Part shown: positions 47,301 through 56,710 of the stretch, piece by piece
How the letters are laid out: each line of letters begins with the position of its first letter
Position numbering within the stretch: position 1 is the first letter of the stretch
Source of the DNA: Corythoichthys intestinalis
Lineage: Eukaryota; Chordata; Actinopteri; Syngnathiformes; Syngnathidae
Assembly (NCBI RefSeq): GCF_030265065.1
Contig: NC_080400.1
Location: forward strand, 52,189,001 to 52,253,000
DNA: 64,000 bases
Reading direction: 5' to 3'
Program-made: the position numbers and the translations under genes
The notes under the pieces: generated by a model
Told to the model about the DNA's origin: nothing
Database searches by the model: none
Seen by the model: the letters and a program-made list of their open reading frames with translations, nothing else

Positions 47301-50300
47301 GACGAAAGTGACTGCGGCCAAAGTTCAACATGTCTATACGGATGTGGAGGGTGGGACAGTGGGTGTGGGGTAATGGGTTGCAGGAGGGAAAGTGGGACCT
47401 TGAAGTTAGAAGTGGGAGCTCAGTCTTTGTAACCCCGAAAAGTCACGGAAGTACGCAGGGGCGGACTGGGACTAAAAAGCAGCCCTGGACTTTGACTCAG
47501 CCCAGCCCACAAGAATCGCTTTACGAAAGGAAACACAGAACCCCTAGGGGGGTCCGGGAGCATGTCCCCCCGGGGAGATTTTTTTTTTTTTTTTTTTTTT
47601 TACATTTTATTGTAAAATGCATCAATTTCGTGCACTTTCAGAGAAAAATTAAGAAAATGTGTCTAGACTGTGACTGTCTGACTTGGGGCGCTCAAAGTAC
47701 TGCAAGTCTGAACTGGAGTTGGATTCATTTTCTGTACTAGCTCTATGATCAACCTGAATAAACAAATTAAAGAATTTATTTTTCAAAGCAAGTTTTAGGT
47801 ATCCAATTGATTATAATATATCTCTGTCTATAAAATGACTTCATTGTTTATGCCATAATTCAGTGGTCTCCAAACTATTCCACATAGGGCTGCAGCGGGC
47901 ACAGGATTTCATTCTATTTCATTCTAACAAAACAAGACAACACCTCTGCACCGATCTGGTGTCTTACAAGTGTAATCAGTTGATTGCAGTCAGGTGCTGC
48001 TTGTTTTAGCAGAAACGTCATTGGTTAAACTGTCGGTACTCGATCGGTTGAAACAAAAACCAGGCCCCACAGCGGCCATTGAGGACCGGTTTGGAGACCC
48101 CTGCCATACAAATAATCAATTTCAATGAAAATACAATAAACATTTCAAGACAAATCCTGTATACATAACCTTCATTGGAAAGTATTAACCAGACAACAAA
48201 ACGATATATAAATGATTAAAAATATATTGTATATCATATCAGTTTAACTACCTAAACTTTAAAGAAAAACTATTCATTTTATTAATATTTTGTTATATTT
48301 CTTCTGAATTAATATTGCTATGCTGCGTGTGCATACATTGTTTTACGGCTAAAATATTTTTTCTTAAGAGTGGGATAGTAGGACTAGCATACTGTAACTT
48401 GACACGATTGCAAATGGGTACATCGATTAGCTGGCACTAACCCTTTAATTGTCATTTATTTCATTTAAAATGTAGCTACCTGGTGGATAACAATTGCCAG
48501 TATACCGAGCAAGTAACCCTCTTCATCCCAATTTACTTGCCCTGCGCTTGTCTGGGGAACTTCCACCAGCTTACTTCCCTCTTCTTTTCTCTCTCCCTGC
48601 ACCGGCTGCACGTCAGAGCGGCTGCCGCTCCCTCTCACCATTGCCGGGAGCTGGGCTGTTGTTATCCGACGTGCCAGTTGCAGCCAGACTGCTGCTTGCG
48701 AAAATATTTGTCGACTTATGACATTTTAATGCTTCACTCTCCAGTTTAATTTTTTTCTCCCTAACCTTCTCCGCGCCATCCTGCTCTTTTCTGTTTTTTG
48801 CCACCACCATCCATATTGTGCATTAACGCTCGTCGCTATTTTGCTTCCACAAGGAAGGAACCAATGAAGGCTACTCTGTGCTTTCTTCGTTCCTAGTCTA
48901 TCAGATTGGCAGTCAACAGCCAGGCGCATTGCTGCCACCTGTCGGATTGGATGTGAACTGTAGATAATCAGAGGATAGAGGGGATAAAAACAGTGATGCA
49001 TAATGAATGGCGGCCGCCGGCCGTCCAGGGCACCGGCCGTTCTGTGATCCTCCAGAACCCACAGATTACCAGTCCGCCCCTGGAAGTACGAACCTACTTG
49101 TTTTAACCTCGGTTTTTGGAAACAGAGCCAAAGAAGAAAATTACTGGACATTTTCCTCTGTGATCTTTTTGCTTTACCTTTCAACGACAAATCCATATAA
49201 TGATGTTAAATATGGTGAAAAAGTCATTATATGGGGCCTTTAATTATTGTTGGTGGAGGATACTTTTTCTTGTTTTTCTCCCTTAAATTTTAACGGTCCA
49301 AAGATCAAAATGACAAAAATGTCATTCATCAAGCACAGTAGCTTACTGTAAAATGTTGATTCAATGTTCTATTCAGTCTTTTTTCTTTAACTACTTATTG
49401 AAACCAACAAATAAAACAGGCAGATTGGAATGTTTTGTGACTGAATGGAGAATCACGCATGTCACAAGTTACAACTTTCATGTAGTCACATAATCAGATT
49501 AATAATCAAAACAATTAGGATTAACTGCTTTGTTGCAACCCTGTATGGAGGCAGTAACTTTTGAGGCACGTTCCAGCTTGTATTTCAACCCATATAACCA
49601 AAGTTAATCAGCCTACTATTCTGAGAAGAGTAGAGAAAATTTGAACAATTGCAGCATTGTGTATGTTGTGGAGTGTATAACTTATTTGCTCCATTGGCCA
49701 CAGTACTCTGCTGGCAATAAATGGACGAGAGTCAATCTACTCTTACGTTTAAACATACAGGAAAATCAATACAATTCTCATATTTTTGCCTTTTAGCACC
49801 ATTACAGTGGGTTAGGCTGAGAAATCAGACCAAAACCCTCAGCAAAACCCAAAAGAAATCCAGAGAACTATGGGTAATGACCGAAAAATGTACTTCCTAG
49901 TGAAGAGAAAGCCCTTTCCAAAAGTTGGCAAGATCAAGAACTCTCTCCAGGATGTATATGTACATCTGCTAAAGATAATTATCAAGAGAAGATTCAACAG
50001 AGTGAACACAGTGACATGTGAATAACCGGCCAAATCAATCTACTGACCCGAATCCAACTGAGCATGCATTTTACTTACTAAAGATAAAACTGAAGGGTAA
50101 ATGTCCTATAATAGTTACAAGCCTGACAAAGCATCATCATCATCATGTCCAGGCACTACAGGCTTTAGGCTGTAATGGAGTGCAAATGATTTGCAACCAA
50201 ATATTAAAAAGTGAAAATTTGATTCATGATTTTTTAATTTTTCCCATTCCCTCTGCCAACTTAAAGAGTGGGAGGTATTTATGTAAACTTTTGTAATTCA

Positions 50301-53300
50301 CTCATCGTTATATCATCAAATAAAAGCTGCAGATAAAGCACATCTTTTTGTTTCAATTCATATCTATTGTGGAGGTTTTGCCAACTACCAAAGCCTAAAA
50401 GATGAGAACTGTGTTGATGTTCCTAATATTTGTAAACAGACTATGCAAACCTAACAGAACACGATGTTACGGCACCATTGCTTTTGATACCCCAAATCGT
50501 CTTATATTATGGATCACTTTTTTTGGTATCTTGATAACTATACAAAATAATGTGTGTTGGGGTAGACTGGATGTATTGCTTCGAGGAATCCTTGTCGCAG
50601 GTCACAAACATTTTCAAGTGAGTCGTTTAAAAAAGTTGTAAAAGCATTGCCTGGTATACCAGACTCACCGCTGTTCCAGCAATTGAGTCTGGCGACCGTC
50701 CAGCGGATCAAATTCCGAGGGCGGAGCAAGCCACGGCAAACAGACAGTGGAGTGGACCAATCAGCGACGGGCAGACGTGACGTTGTTAAAACGACAAGTA
50801 ATTAGCGTGAGCGGAGAATGGAGAAGTTTATTCAACATGGCTAGCGCGAGCCATGTTGACTGTTGTCAATGACTTGTTTCGATGTGTATTTGGTAATTCA
50901 AAACTGGTTTTACCGCGGATTGGAACATATTCTCGGCTCTCCCGTTCGCCATCTGTGTTGTTGTAGACACGACTTTCGGCGCGCAAGAGTGACGTTACTC
51001 GTTAAGAACACGTCACGCAAATAAACGAATCTGATTGGACGATTGATTTTGTACCTTGCTCGAGAGGCCGTTAATGAGCTGGGTCCCAGACTATTTCTCA
51101 CAGTGTTTGAAAAATACAGGGAGAATAGTCTGGCTGTGCCAGGCAAGTAAAAGCATAAAACACACGACTATCTTGAGCCATTCTACTATAAGAAAAAATA
51201 CTTAATTGTACACACGTGGACCCATGACAAGTTGTCGTCAACAATTTTAGCTTTTTTATATACAGTGCCTTGCAAAAGTATTCGGCCCCCTTGAATCTTG
51301 CAACCTTTCGCCAGATTTCAGGCTTCAAACATAAAGATATGAAATTTAATTTTTTTGTCAAGAATCAACAACAAGTGGGACACAATCGTGAAGTGGAACA
51401 TTTATTGGATAATTTAAACTTTTTTAACAAATAAAAAACTGAAAAGTGGGGCGTGCAATATTATTCGGCCCCTTTACTTTCAGTGCAGCAAACTAGAGCA
51501 GGGCGGTAAACCGAAAATTTACCGTCACCGAAATTCTTAACGATGACCGACGTAATTTTGACCATGTCGGTAAATTCGGTAAATTAATAAAACAAGAAAA
51601 TATAGTCTTTTCATCCCACTTTGATTCTGTGTTGTTCGTCTATGTTCATTCCCCTTTAAGAAAGCAGTGAATGTGCTTACGTAGGGAGTCACGTGATCAT
51701 CAGGAAGCCAATCAAACAAAAGCCCGGTAAGCTAACGCTAGCAGCTAACGCTACAAGCAAAACGTGATGGAGTGTGGCTTAAGGGAGGTTCACCAAACTT
51801 TCAACCGACATTTAGTAGACTCTTGGTGGCATCCAGACGGGCTTTCACCCGCTGTCCTCCTTTGTTCTCACGATTTCCGGAGATGGTGCTTTCAGTGCTT
51901 TCTACTGGTAGCCAGGCTAACGCTAGCTAGCGGCTAACGCTACAAATGAACGTTATGGAGTCTGATAGCGGCTCTAACCTTGTCGAAACGGCTGAACTTA
52001 ATGAGTGGATTGGGCACGGACTGCATCTAGCAATTACTATGTGGCGTTATTTTGTATCTGTCTGTGTGTGATTCCTCTGATAGCTTTTGTGATGGTAAAG
52101 CATTCAGCATAAAGTACAATCCAACGGCAAAACTTATAATGACCGAGAAATGGCCCCAGCTATTTTTATTGTGCGTGCATTTATTAAAAAATGCACTGGG
52201 GGGGAAAAAAACCTTAAACCATAAAGTAAACACTTGTATTTAATAATTATGTCACATCAGCCATTAACAATAAGTTGTCTTTTTGAAGTGTACTGTTCAG
52301 GCTGCAAGTCATTTGTGTTACTTGTTTGCATGCATGTTTGCACAGGCATATTGATTTTGACAATGTACATTGTTCAAGTCATACACGCTGTTATAAATGT
52401 TCATACTTGAATTCTTATTGCTTACAATACATTTTATAAACTTAATGTTTAGACTGCATGTACAATTGTTAAATACAGTATATCAAATTGAATGCTGGTA
52501 AATAAATCAACAAGAAATAGTTAATCTGTATTTCATGCATTGATTCAGATTTTCAAATTATATAACAGTCCGCTTGGGCGAATTTATCGTCATTTATCGT
52601 TATCGAGATAAATCTGCTCAATTTATCGTGATACATGTTTAAGGCCATATCGCCCAGCTCTACAGCAAACTCACTCCAGAAGTTCAGTGAGGATCTCTGA
52701 ATGATCCAATGTTGTCCTAAATGACCGATGATGATAAATAGAATCCACCTGTGTGTAATCAAGTCTCCGTATAAATGCACCTGCTCTGTGATAGTCTCAG
52801 GGTTCTGTTTAAAGTGCAGAGAGCATTATGAAAACCAAGGAACACACCAGGCAGGTCCGAGATACTGTTGCGGAGAAGTTTAAAGCCGGATTTGGATACA
52901 AAAAGATTTCCCAAGCTTTAAACATCTCATGGAGCACGATGCAAGCCATCATATTGAAATGGAAGGAGCATCAGACCACTGCAAATCTACCAAGACCCGG
53001 CCGTCCTTCCAAACTTTCTTCTCAAACAAGGAGAAAACTGATCAGAGATGCAGCCAAGAGGCCCATGATCACGCTGGATGAACTGCAGAGATCTACAGCT
53101 GAGGTGGGCGAGTCTGTCCATAGGACAACAATCAGTCGTACACTGCACAAATCTGGCCTTTATGGAAGAGTGGCAAGAAGAAAGCCATTTCTCAAAGATA
53201 TCCATAAAAAGTCTCGTTTAAAGTTTGCCACAAGCCACCTGGGAGAAACACTAAACATGTGGAAGAAGGTGCTCTGGTCAGATGAAACCAAAATTGAACT

Positions 53301-55754
53301 TTTTGGCCACAATGCAAAACGATATGTTTGGCGTAAAAGCAACACAGCTCATCACCCTGAACACACCATCCCCACTGTCAAACATGGTGGTGGCAGCATC
53401 ATGGTTTGGGCCTGCTTTTCTTCAGCAGGGACAGGGAAGATGGTTAAAATTGACGGGAAGATGGATGCAGCCAAATACAGGAACATTCTAGAAGAAAACC
53501 CTTTGATATCTGCACAAGACCTGAGACTGGGACGGAGATTTATCTTCCAACAGGACAATGATCCAAAACAAAGCCAAATCTACAATGGAATGGTTAAAAA
53601 ATAAACGTATCCAGGTGTTAGAATGGCCAAGTCAAAGTCCAGACCTGAATCCAATCGAGAATCTGTGGAAAGAGCTGAAGACTGCTGTTCACAAACACTC
53701 TCCATCCAACCTCACTGAGCTCGAGCTGTTTTGCAAGGAAGAATGGGCAAGAATGTCAGTCTCTCGATGTGCAAAACTGATAGAAACATACCCCAAGCGA
53801 CTTGCAGCTGTAATTGGAGCAAAAGGTGGCGCTACAAAGTATTAACGCAAGGGGGCCGAATAATATTGCACGCCCCACTTTTCAGTTTTTTATTTGTTAA
53901 AAAAGTTTAAATTATCCAATAAATTTTGTTCCACTTCACGATTGTGTCCCACTTGTTGTTGATTCTTGACAAAAAATTAAAATTTTATATCTTTATGTTT
54001 GAAGCCTGAAATGTGGCGAAAGGTTGCAAGGTTCAAGGGGGCCGAATACTTTTGCAAAGCACTGTACATTAGAATTTTATTATATGTATTTGCTTAAAAA
54101 TTTTATTAGGAGGAGTATTCATGTACAGTACTTTTTAAAGGTGTGTGAAATTTCCGATTCTTATTCGCTAGTCGGCCGCTGAAGATTCGAGAACGATTCA
54201 CAAACATCCATATTCCTATTATTTAAATATGCCAACTAAAGTGGAACTAAAACGCTTCCGGACGCAATGAAGAACGGACCGAGAGTACACATCCACAACT
54301 CATGCCGCTAAGTGTAAAACAGCAACAAGCCTGGCTGATCTAACCAACCAACCTCTCTGTGAGCTCAAACCTGCTCCCATAAATTTAAAAGCATACGTGT
54401 GGAATTATTTTGTATTGTACAAGAAAATCTTCTTCTAGAAAACAGGGGATTTCGAAGAATGTTGAAAGCAAGCCGAGGTACGTCATCCCACCCCGACGCA
54501 GTTTCACTGAGACGGCAGTCCCAGCTCTCAACAAGCAGACGAAAGTAGAAATCATGTCATCACTGTCGAATGTAGAAAAAGTCGCCGTTACGTTTGATGC
54601 GTGGACATCTGTAGCCCCCGAACTGTTTGTTACAGTAACAGCCCATTTCATAACCGATGAGGGGGAGTTGAAAGCACACATGCTTCAAAAAAGAGCAATG
54701 AACAAAGTTGCTAATACGGTTGAGCTGCTAAGCTGGAACATCGCAAAAAAAGGCGGTTCAGTTGTTACAGACAATGCAGCTATTATTGTTCATGTTAACA
54801 CAACTTAAAGCAGAAAAGCACTGTTTTGAGCCATTTGTATTGAAGTAGTAGTACACATTGTCTTTCATATATACCCGAGTTCACTTTTAGTTGGATAAAA
54901 ATATATTTCTGCAAAATGCTACAATTTATTCTGTTGAAGATTGAATGTTTAAATCAGCTGATACAGAATGGGGACTTGAGTATTTAATTTACTGTTTTGA
55001 ACTTTTAACTGGATACTGAAATAGTTATTTATTTAAGCCCGAGAGGATTTTTGTACTATATTCGTAACTAATGTACGAAAAATTAAAAGCAGCTAATAGC
55101 TTGGGAGGGGGTGTTGTGCATCAATAATCGATTTATAATGGAATCGTAGCCTCTGAATCGTAATCGAATCGTGAGGTGCCCCAAGATTCCCACCTCTCGC
55201 ACTTTGCTGCACGTGCTCCTAAAGAGCTATGCATAAAATTGAGCTGAATTGCGCATTTTCATACAGCGTAAACGTGAAGCTTGCTAAATTGGACCACCTT
55301 GATCCAATTAATCCAATGTGCATCCATTTGTTTCACTTGGCCACAGTGGTATCCCTCTGGTGAGCGTAGACACAAAAATTGACCAAATGTGGACATGTGT
55401 ATTAGAGCATAGACTTACTGCATGCTTAACAGAGTAGTTCATGATGATGTAGTCTTTCCCCATTGGTAACCAGGAGCGAAGCGTGACAACGTCTCGGTTA
55501 CGGAGCGGTTTAGGACACTTCCCTGTTATCACATGTAAACACCATAGTCAAAATAGCAATTTTGCTCAGATTCCATGAGACATATAAGCATAATGCAGAA
55601 ACATACATGCATAATAACCAACATCTGCATTGACAGTAAGCTTTCCAATATCGAAGGTCTCGATGACATTCTTGTCCCAATTTTTTCTGTATTCAATGTC
55701 ATGGAGAACATCGTACATGGTCTCAGCTGACACGTCCTTAGTGACCATCCGACA
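37787..55754 (-). CDS. stard10: STARD10-like phospholipid-transfer protein, 3' part of gene
   Basis: STARD10 is a START-domain protein that binds and moves phosphatidylcholine and phosphatidylethanolamine between membranes. Five exons are placed on the minus strand: 55754-55607, 55522-55419, 41030-40913, 40789-40737 and 37993-37787. All junctions have GT/AG and keep frame. Together they encode about 176 residues, from CRMVTKDVSAETMYDVLHDI to the end ETNDRDDSY. Strong matches to vertebrate STARD10 as I know it include NWDKNVIETFDIGKLTVNAD, CPKPLRNRDVVTLRSWLPMG, VRAVSIQTGY, LPKWVVKKFSHYLAP and PSIPLSELSIQHAESLENID. The amino-terminal exons are not found and should lie beyond 64000. The third intron junction (55418 to 41031) spans 14.4 kb full of transposons. 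Confidence 0.93.
38615..40423. mobile_element. hAT-like element in a STARD10 intron, split by a MITE
   Basis: The ends CTAGCCTGTCGCGGTA and TACCGCGACATGGTTA are inverted. The flanks ATTAAAAG (38607-38614) and ATTCAAAG (40424-40431) are a 7-of-8 match, so the element is old. No transposase is readable. A fragment of the same family ends near 61897. Confidence 0.65.
38866..39666. mobile_element. Non-autonomous hAT, TAGGGTGACCAAATGTCC ends
   Basis: The ends TAGGGTGACCAAATGTCCTC and, inverted, ATATGGTCACCCTA are flanked by a perfect 8-bp TATTAAAC (38858-38865 and 39667-39674). It lies inside the element 38615-40423 and is therefore younger. Confidence 0.92.
40737..40789 (-). CDS. stard10: STARD10-like exon, LPKWVVKKFSHYLAPG
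   Basis: 53 bases between acceptor TTTCCAG and donor GTAAGT. It completes the Gly codon split with the previous exon and encodes GSLPKWVVKKFSHYLAPG, the last helix region of the START domain. Confidence 0.92.
40913..41030 (-). CDS. stard10: STARD10-like exon, KYPPKKDVVRAVSIQTGYM
   Basis: 118 bases between acceptor CAACAG and donor GTAACT. It encodes the START core strands from KYPPKKDVV to YMAQLDPR plus one base of the next Gly. Confidence 0.93.
41953..42901. mobile_element. Non-autonomous hAT, TAGAGCTGGGAATC end
   Basis: A perfect 8-bp duplication ATAGCAAC (41945-41952 and 42902-42909). The ends read TAGAGCTGGGAAT and, inverted, TAGAGGTGTGCAAA. Subterminal CGATTCG/CGAATC motifs are dense. 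Relatives lie at 46108-46895 and 54136-55199, the latter with a transposase piece. Confidence 0.92.
43021..43816 (-). mobile_element. pogo/Tigger-like element, 796 bp
   Basis: The inverted ends CAGTGGTACCTCTACATACG and CGAGGTACCACTG are flanked by TA. The interior shares blocks with the element that starts at 63517, which still shows a Tigger-type amino terminus. The coding part is internally deleted. Confidence 0.8.
43817..45104. other. STARD10 intron, no gene recognised
   Basis: No repeats with clear ends and no convincing exon. A (TA)n run lies at 44349-44395. Confidence 0.5.
44349..44395. repeat. (TA)n microsatellite
   Basis: About 23 TA units with one interruption (TACATA) near the end. 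Confidence 0.95.
45105..45556. repeat. 235-bp tandem duplication across a hAT end
   Basis: TCCTCCATAGTACGTATGTC at 45105 recurs as TCCTCCATGGTACGTATGTC at 45340. Each unit contains host flank, the GTTAAAAT target copy and the first part of the hAT (TAGAGATGTCCCGATCC). Confidence 0.92.
45709..46068 (+). CDS. BED zinc-finger amino terminus of a hAT transposase
   Basis: 119 residues beginning MSAVWDHFTLKDDKDEEAEC. The BED finger is complete: Cys20, Cys23, His45 and His50 (C-x2-C-x21-H-x4-H) with the SFNTTNLIKHL helix. Then come a KKGPTQLTLAETFA linker and the start of the domain that precedes the catalytic core (ITRLIAEEFILDDEPLSLV). It stops soon after, where the foreign hAT segment begins, so the RNase H-like core and dimerisation part are missing. 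It could at most make a DNA-binding peptide. ZBED host genes arose from such proteins, but nothing here suggests domestication. Confidence 0.8.
   Translation: MSAVWDHFTLKDDKDEEAECNICHNKVKRGGKALRSFNTTNLIKHLVKYHHKQYEEYVKKTEDKKKGPTQLTLAETFAMCDKLALDSPKAQGITRLIAEEFILDDEPLSLVSKDAPSNT
46108..46895. mobile_element. Piece of a second hAT family inside the BED element
   Basis: GATTCGGCCGTGGAAGATTC at about 46112 matches the inverted end region of 41953-42901 and 54168-54190. The piece ends near TAAAAGCATCTAATAGCTTG, which has a match at about 55084-55103. Its own terminal repeats are missing. Confidence 0.65.
47264..47294. repeat. (ACTAT)n microsatellite
   Basis: Six units of ACTAT. Confidence 0.95.
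47456..49082. mobile_element. Non-autonomous hAT, CAGGGGCGGACTGG ends
   Basis: The perfect inverted ends CAGGGGCGGACTGG and CCAGTCCGCCCCTG are flanked by the 8-bp GAAGTACG (47448-47455 and 49083-49090). A T-run lies at 47580-47600. A 243-bp MITE sits inside. No transposase frame is recognised. Confidence 0.95.
47861..48103. mobile_element. 243-bp MITE, CAGTGGTCTCCAAAC ends
   Basis: CAGTGGTCTCCAAAC is mirrored by GTTTGGAGACCCCTG. The flanking CCATAATT and CCATACAA agree only in part, so the target duplication is uncertain. hAT-like by end sequence. Confidence 0.75.
49091..50017. other. STARD10 intron, nothing clear
   Basis: No recognised exon or repeat ends. The part from about 49800 may belong to the decayed Tc1 that follows. 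Confidence 0.4.
50018..50296 (+). pseudogene. Decayed Tc1 transposase carboxyl end
   Basis: The frame reads STDPNPTEHAFYLLKIKLKG, the carboxyl catalytic block of a Tc1-type transposase (usually SPDLNPTEHAFxLLKxKLK), and then loses similarity. The Leu of DLNP is missing and a (CAT)n run follows. It belongs to a different Tc1 family from 25583 and 51263. No terminal repeats remain. Confidence 0.65.
50647..51146. mobile_element. 500-bp MITE with 9-bp target duplication (Mutator-like?)
   Basis: The ends TTGCCTGG and CCAGGCAA are inverted. GTAAAAGCA stands on both sides (50638-50646 and 51147-51155). A 9-bp duplication is the usual length for Mutator-like elements. The inner region has short GC-rich blocks; no coding part is present. 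Confidence 0.75.
51494..52662. mobile_element. Non-autonomous hAT, TAGAGCAGGGCG ends, inside Tc1
   Basis: A perfect 8-bp duplication CAGCAAAC (51486-51493 and 52663-52670). The ends read TAGAGCAGGGCG and, inverted, TAGAGCTGGGCG. The interior has repeated GCTAACGCTA blocks. The family is the same as the outermost element of the nest at 55863-59583. Confidence 0.95.
52828..53845 (+). pseudogene. Tc1 transposase, one frameshift from open
   Basis: The frame from ATG 52828 has the same sequence as the copy at 26820-26026 with few changes: FKAGFGYKKISQALNISWST, PRPGRPSKLSS, WSDETKIELFG (first Asp) and IFQQDNDPK (second Asp). Near 53567 two bases are missing compared with the sister (CCAAAACAAAGCC against CCAAAACATAAAGCC), and the frame leaves to an early stop at 53602. 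The carboxyl part continues in another frame to 53845: LEWPSQSPDLNPIENLWKEL with the catalytic Glu, ending GGATKY. Full length would be about 340 residues. Confidence 0.93.
54136..55199 (+). mobile_element. hAT element with partial transposase
   Basis: The left end TAAAGGTGTGTGAAATTTCC and the right end AGATTCCCACCTCT match the ends of 41953-42901 in inverted order, with more divergence. The flanks GTACTTTT and GCACTTTG may be a worn 8-bp duplication. It is probably the decayed autonomous relative of that MITE. Confidence 0.7.
54410..54808 (+). pseudogene. hAT transposase core fragment
   Basis: About 130 residues in one frame. They include KVAVTFDAWTSVAPELFVTV and TAHFI, the first hAT catalytic block (xTxDxWTS...YxxxTxHF), and GGSVVTDNAAIIVHV, the second block (VTDNAxN). 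After that the protein stops. The BED finger, the carboxyl dimerisation region and the last catalytic Glu are missing. Confidence 0.8.
55419..55522 (-). CDS. stard10: STARD10-like exon, KCPKPLRNRDVVTLRSW
   Basis: 104 bases between acceptor AACAG and donor GTAAGT. The first two bases complete a Trp codon; 34 codons follow, to NYSVKHA. Confidence 0.94.
55607..55754 (-). CDS. stard10: STARD10-like exon, CRMVTKDVSAETMYDVLHD
   Basis: 148 bases between acceptor ATACAG and donor GTATGT: 49 codons and the first base of Trp. The intron to the next exon is only 84 bases (55523-55606). Confidence 0.94.
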
Positions 55755-56233
55755 CTGTATCAGAAAAGAGTGAGAAAGACCGTGTGAGTGAGAGTTCATG
55801 AAAAGGAACACAATGACTCATTGATATGCAATATTCTTTAATTAATACACCCTATATGCAGGTAGAGCACGGTGCGGTATATCGAAAATTTACCGTTACC
55901 GAAATTCTTCACGATGACCGACGTAATTTTGACAATGTCAGTAAATTCATAATTTAATAAACAAGAAAATATAGTTTTTTCATCTCGCTTTGACTCCGTG
56001 TTGTTAGGCGATTTTCATTCGCCTTTAAGAAAGCAGTCAGTGTGCTTACGTATTAAGTCACGTGGTTATCAGGAACTCAAACAAACAGAAGCTGGTAGGC
56101 TAACGCTAGTGGCTATCGCCAGTGGCAGACTTGGCAATTTTGGGGCCTAAGGCGAACATATCCAGGGGCCTTCTTCATGGGTTAGGGGTTAAAAAGGTGA
56201 GAAGGGTGTGGAGGAAATATGTTCTGGTACACT

Positions 56234-56710
56234 AGGGCTGTCCTAAACGACAAATTTTCTCCTGATTAGTCAGCCGACTAGTTTTACGATTAATCGACTA
56301 ATAATTTTCTTTTTTTTTTTTTTACTAATTTAGCAATGAAATTTTTGTTGACGCTTATTAATTCACAAAACCATTTTGGAACACTTAAATTCTTTATTAA
56401 AGTACAAATAATCATGTAAATAACAATAATTAATCAAACAAACAATGAGGTTAAATGCTGATAGCATTTACTAGTGCAAAAGAATGGAAAGTAAACAGAT
56501 TCAAAACACTGACTTTGCCTTTCCAACATTATTCAAAACAATTATTTAAAAAAAAATCTAGCAATATTATTATAGTATACAACTATATATAATAGTAGTA
56601 TAATAATTATAATAATTATTCATTGCCAATCATTTGTCATGAAGTATCATTTGAAAGCTATTCTTTGTGTAGAATCTGTATTATGTAGTATTTACTCAAC
56701 ATATTATAAT
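56234..56710. mobile_element. Third-level hAT left end, TAGGGCTGTCCTAAACGAC
   Basis: The left end TAGGGCTGTCCTAAACGAC and the GATTAGTCAGCCGACTAG subterminal motif are clear. No matching right end is found before 58603, so the element is truncated or its right end lies worn beyond 57913. Confidence 0.55.

Larger units (their letters stand above)
51263..54064 (+). mobile_element. Tc1-like transposon with a hAT inside
   Basis: Same family as 25583-27211, with TA on both sides and the end CAGTGCCTTGCAAAAGTATT. Removing the hAT at 51494-52662 and one target copy leaves 1625 bp, against 1629 bp in the sister. The hAT struck just inside the left inverted repeat, outside the transposase. Confidence 0.95.

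Noticed and set aside
47330-47740. 136-codon frame
   Set aside because: It runs through a hAT end and a poly-T run; chance.
49007-49243. Possible small gene at the hAT right end
   Set aside because: The frame crosses the element border and has no family signal.
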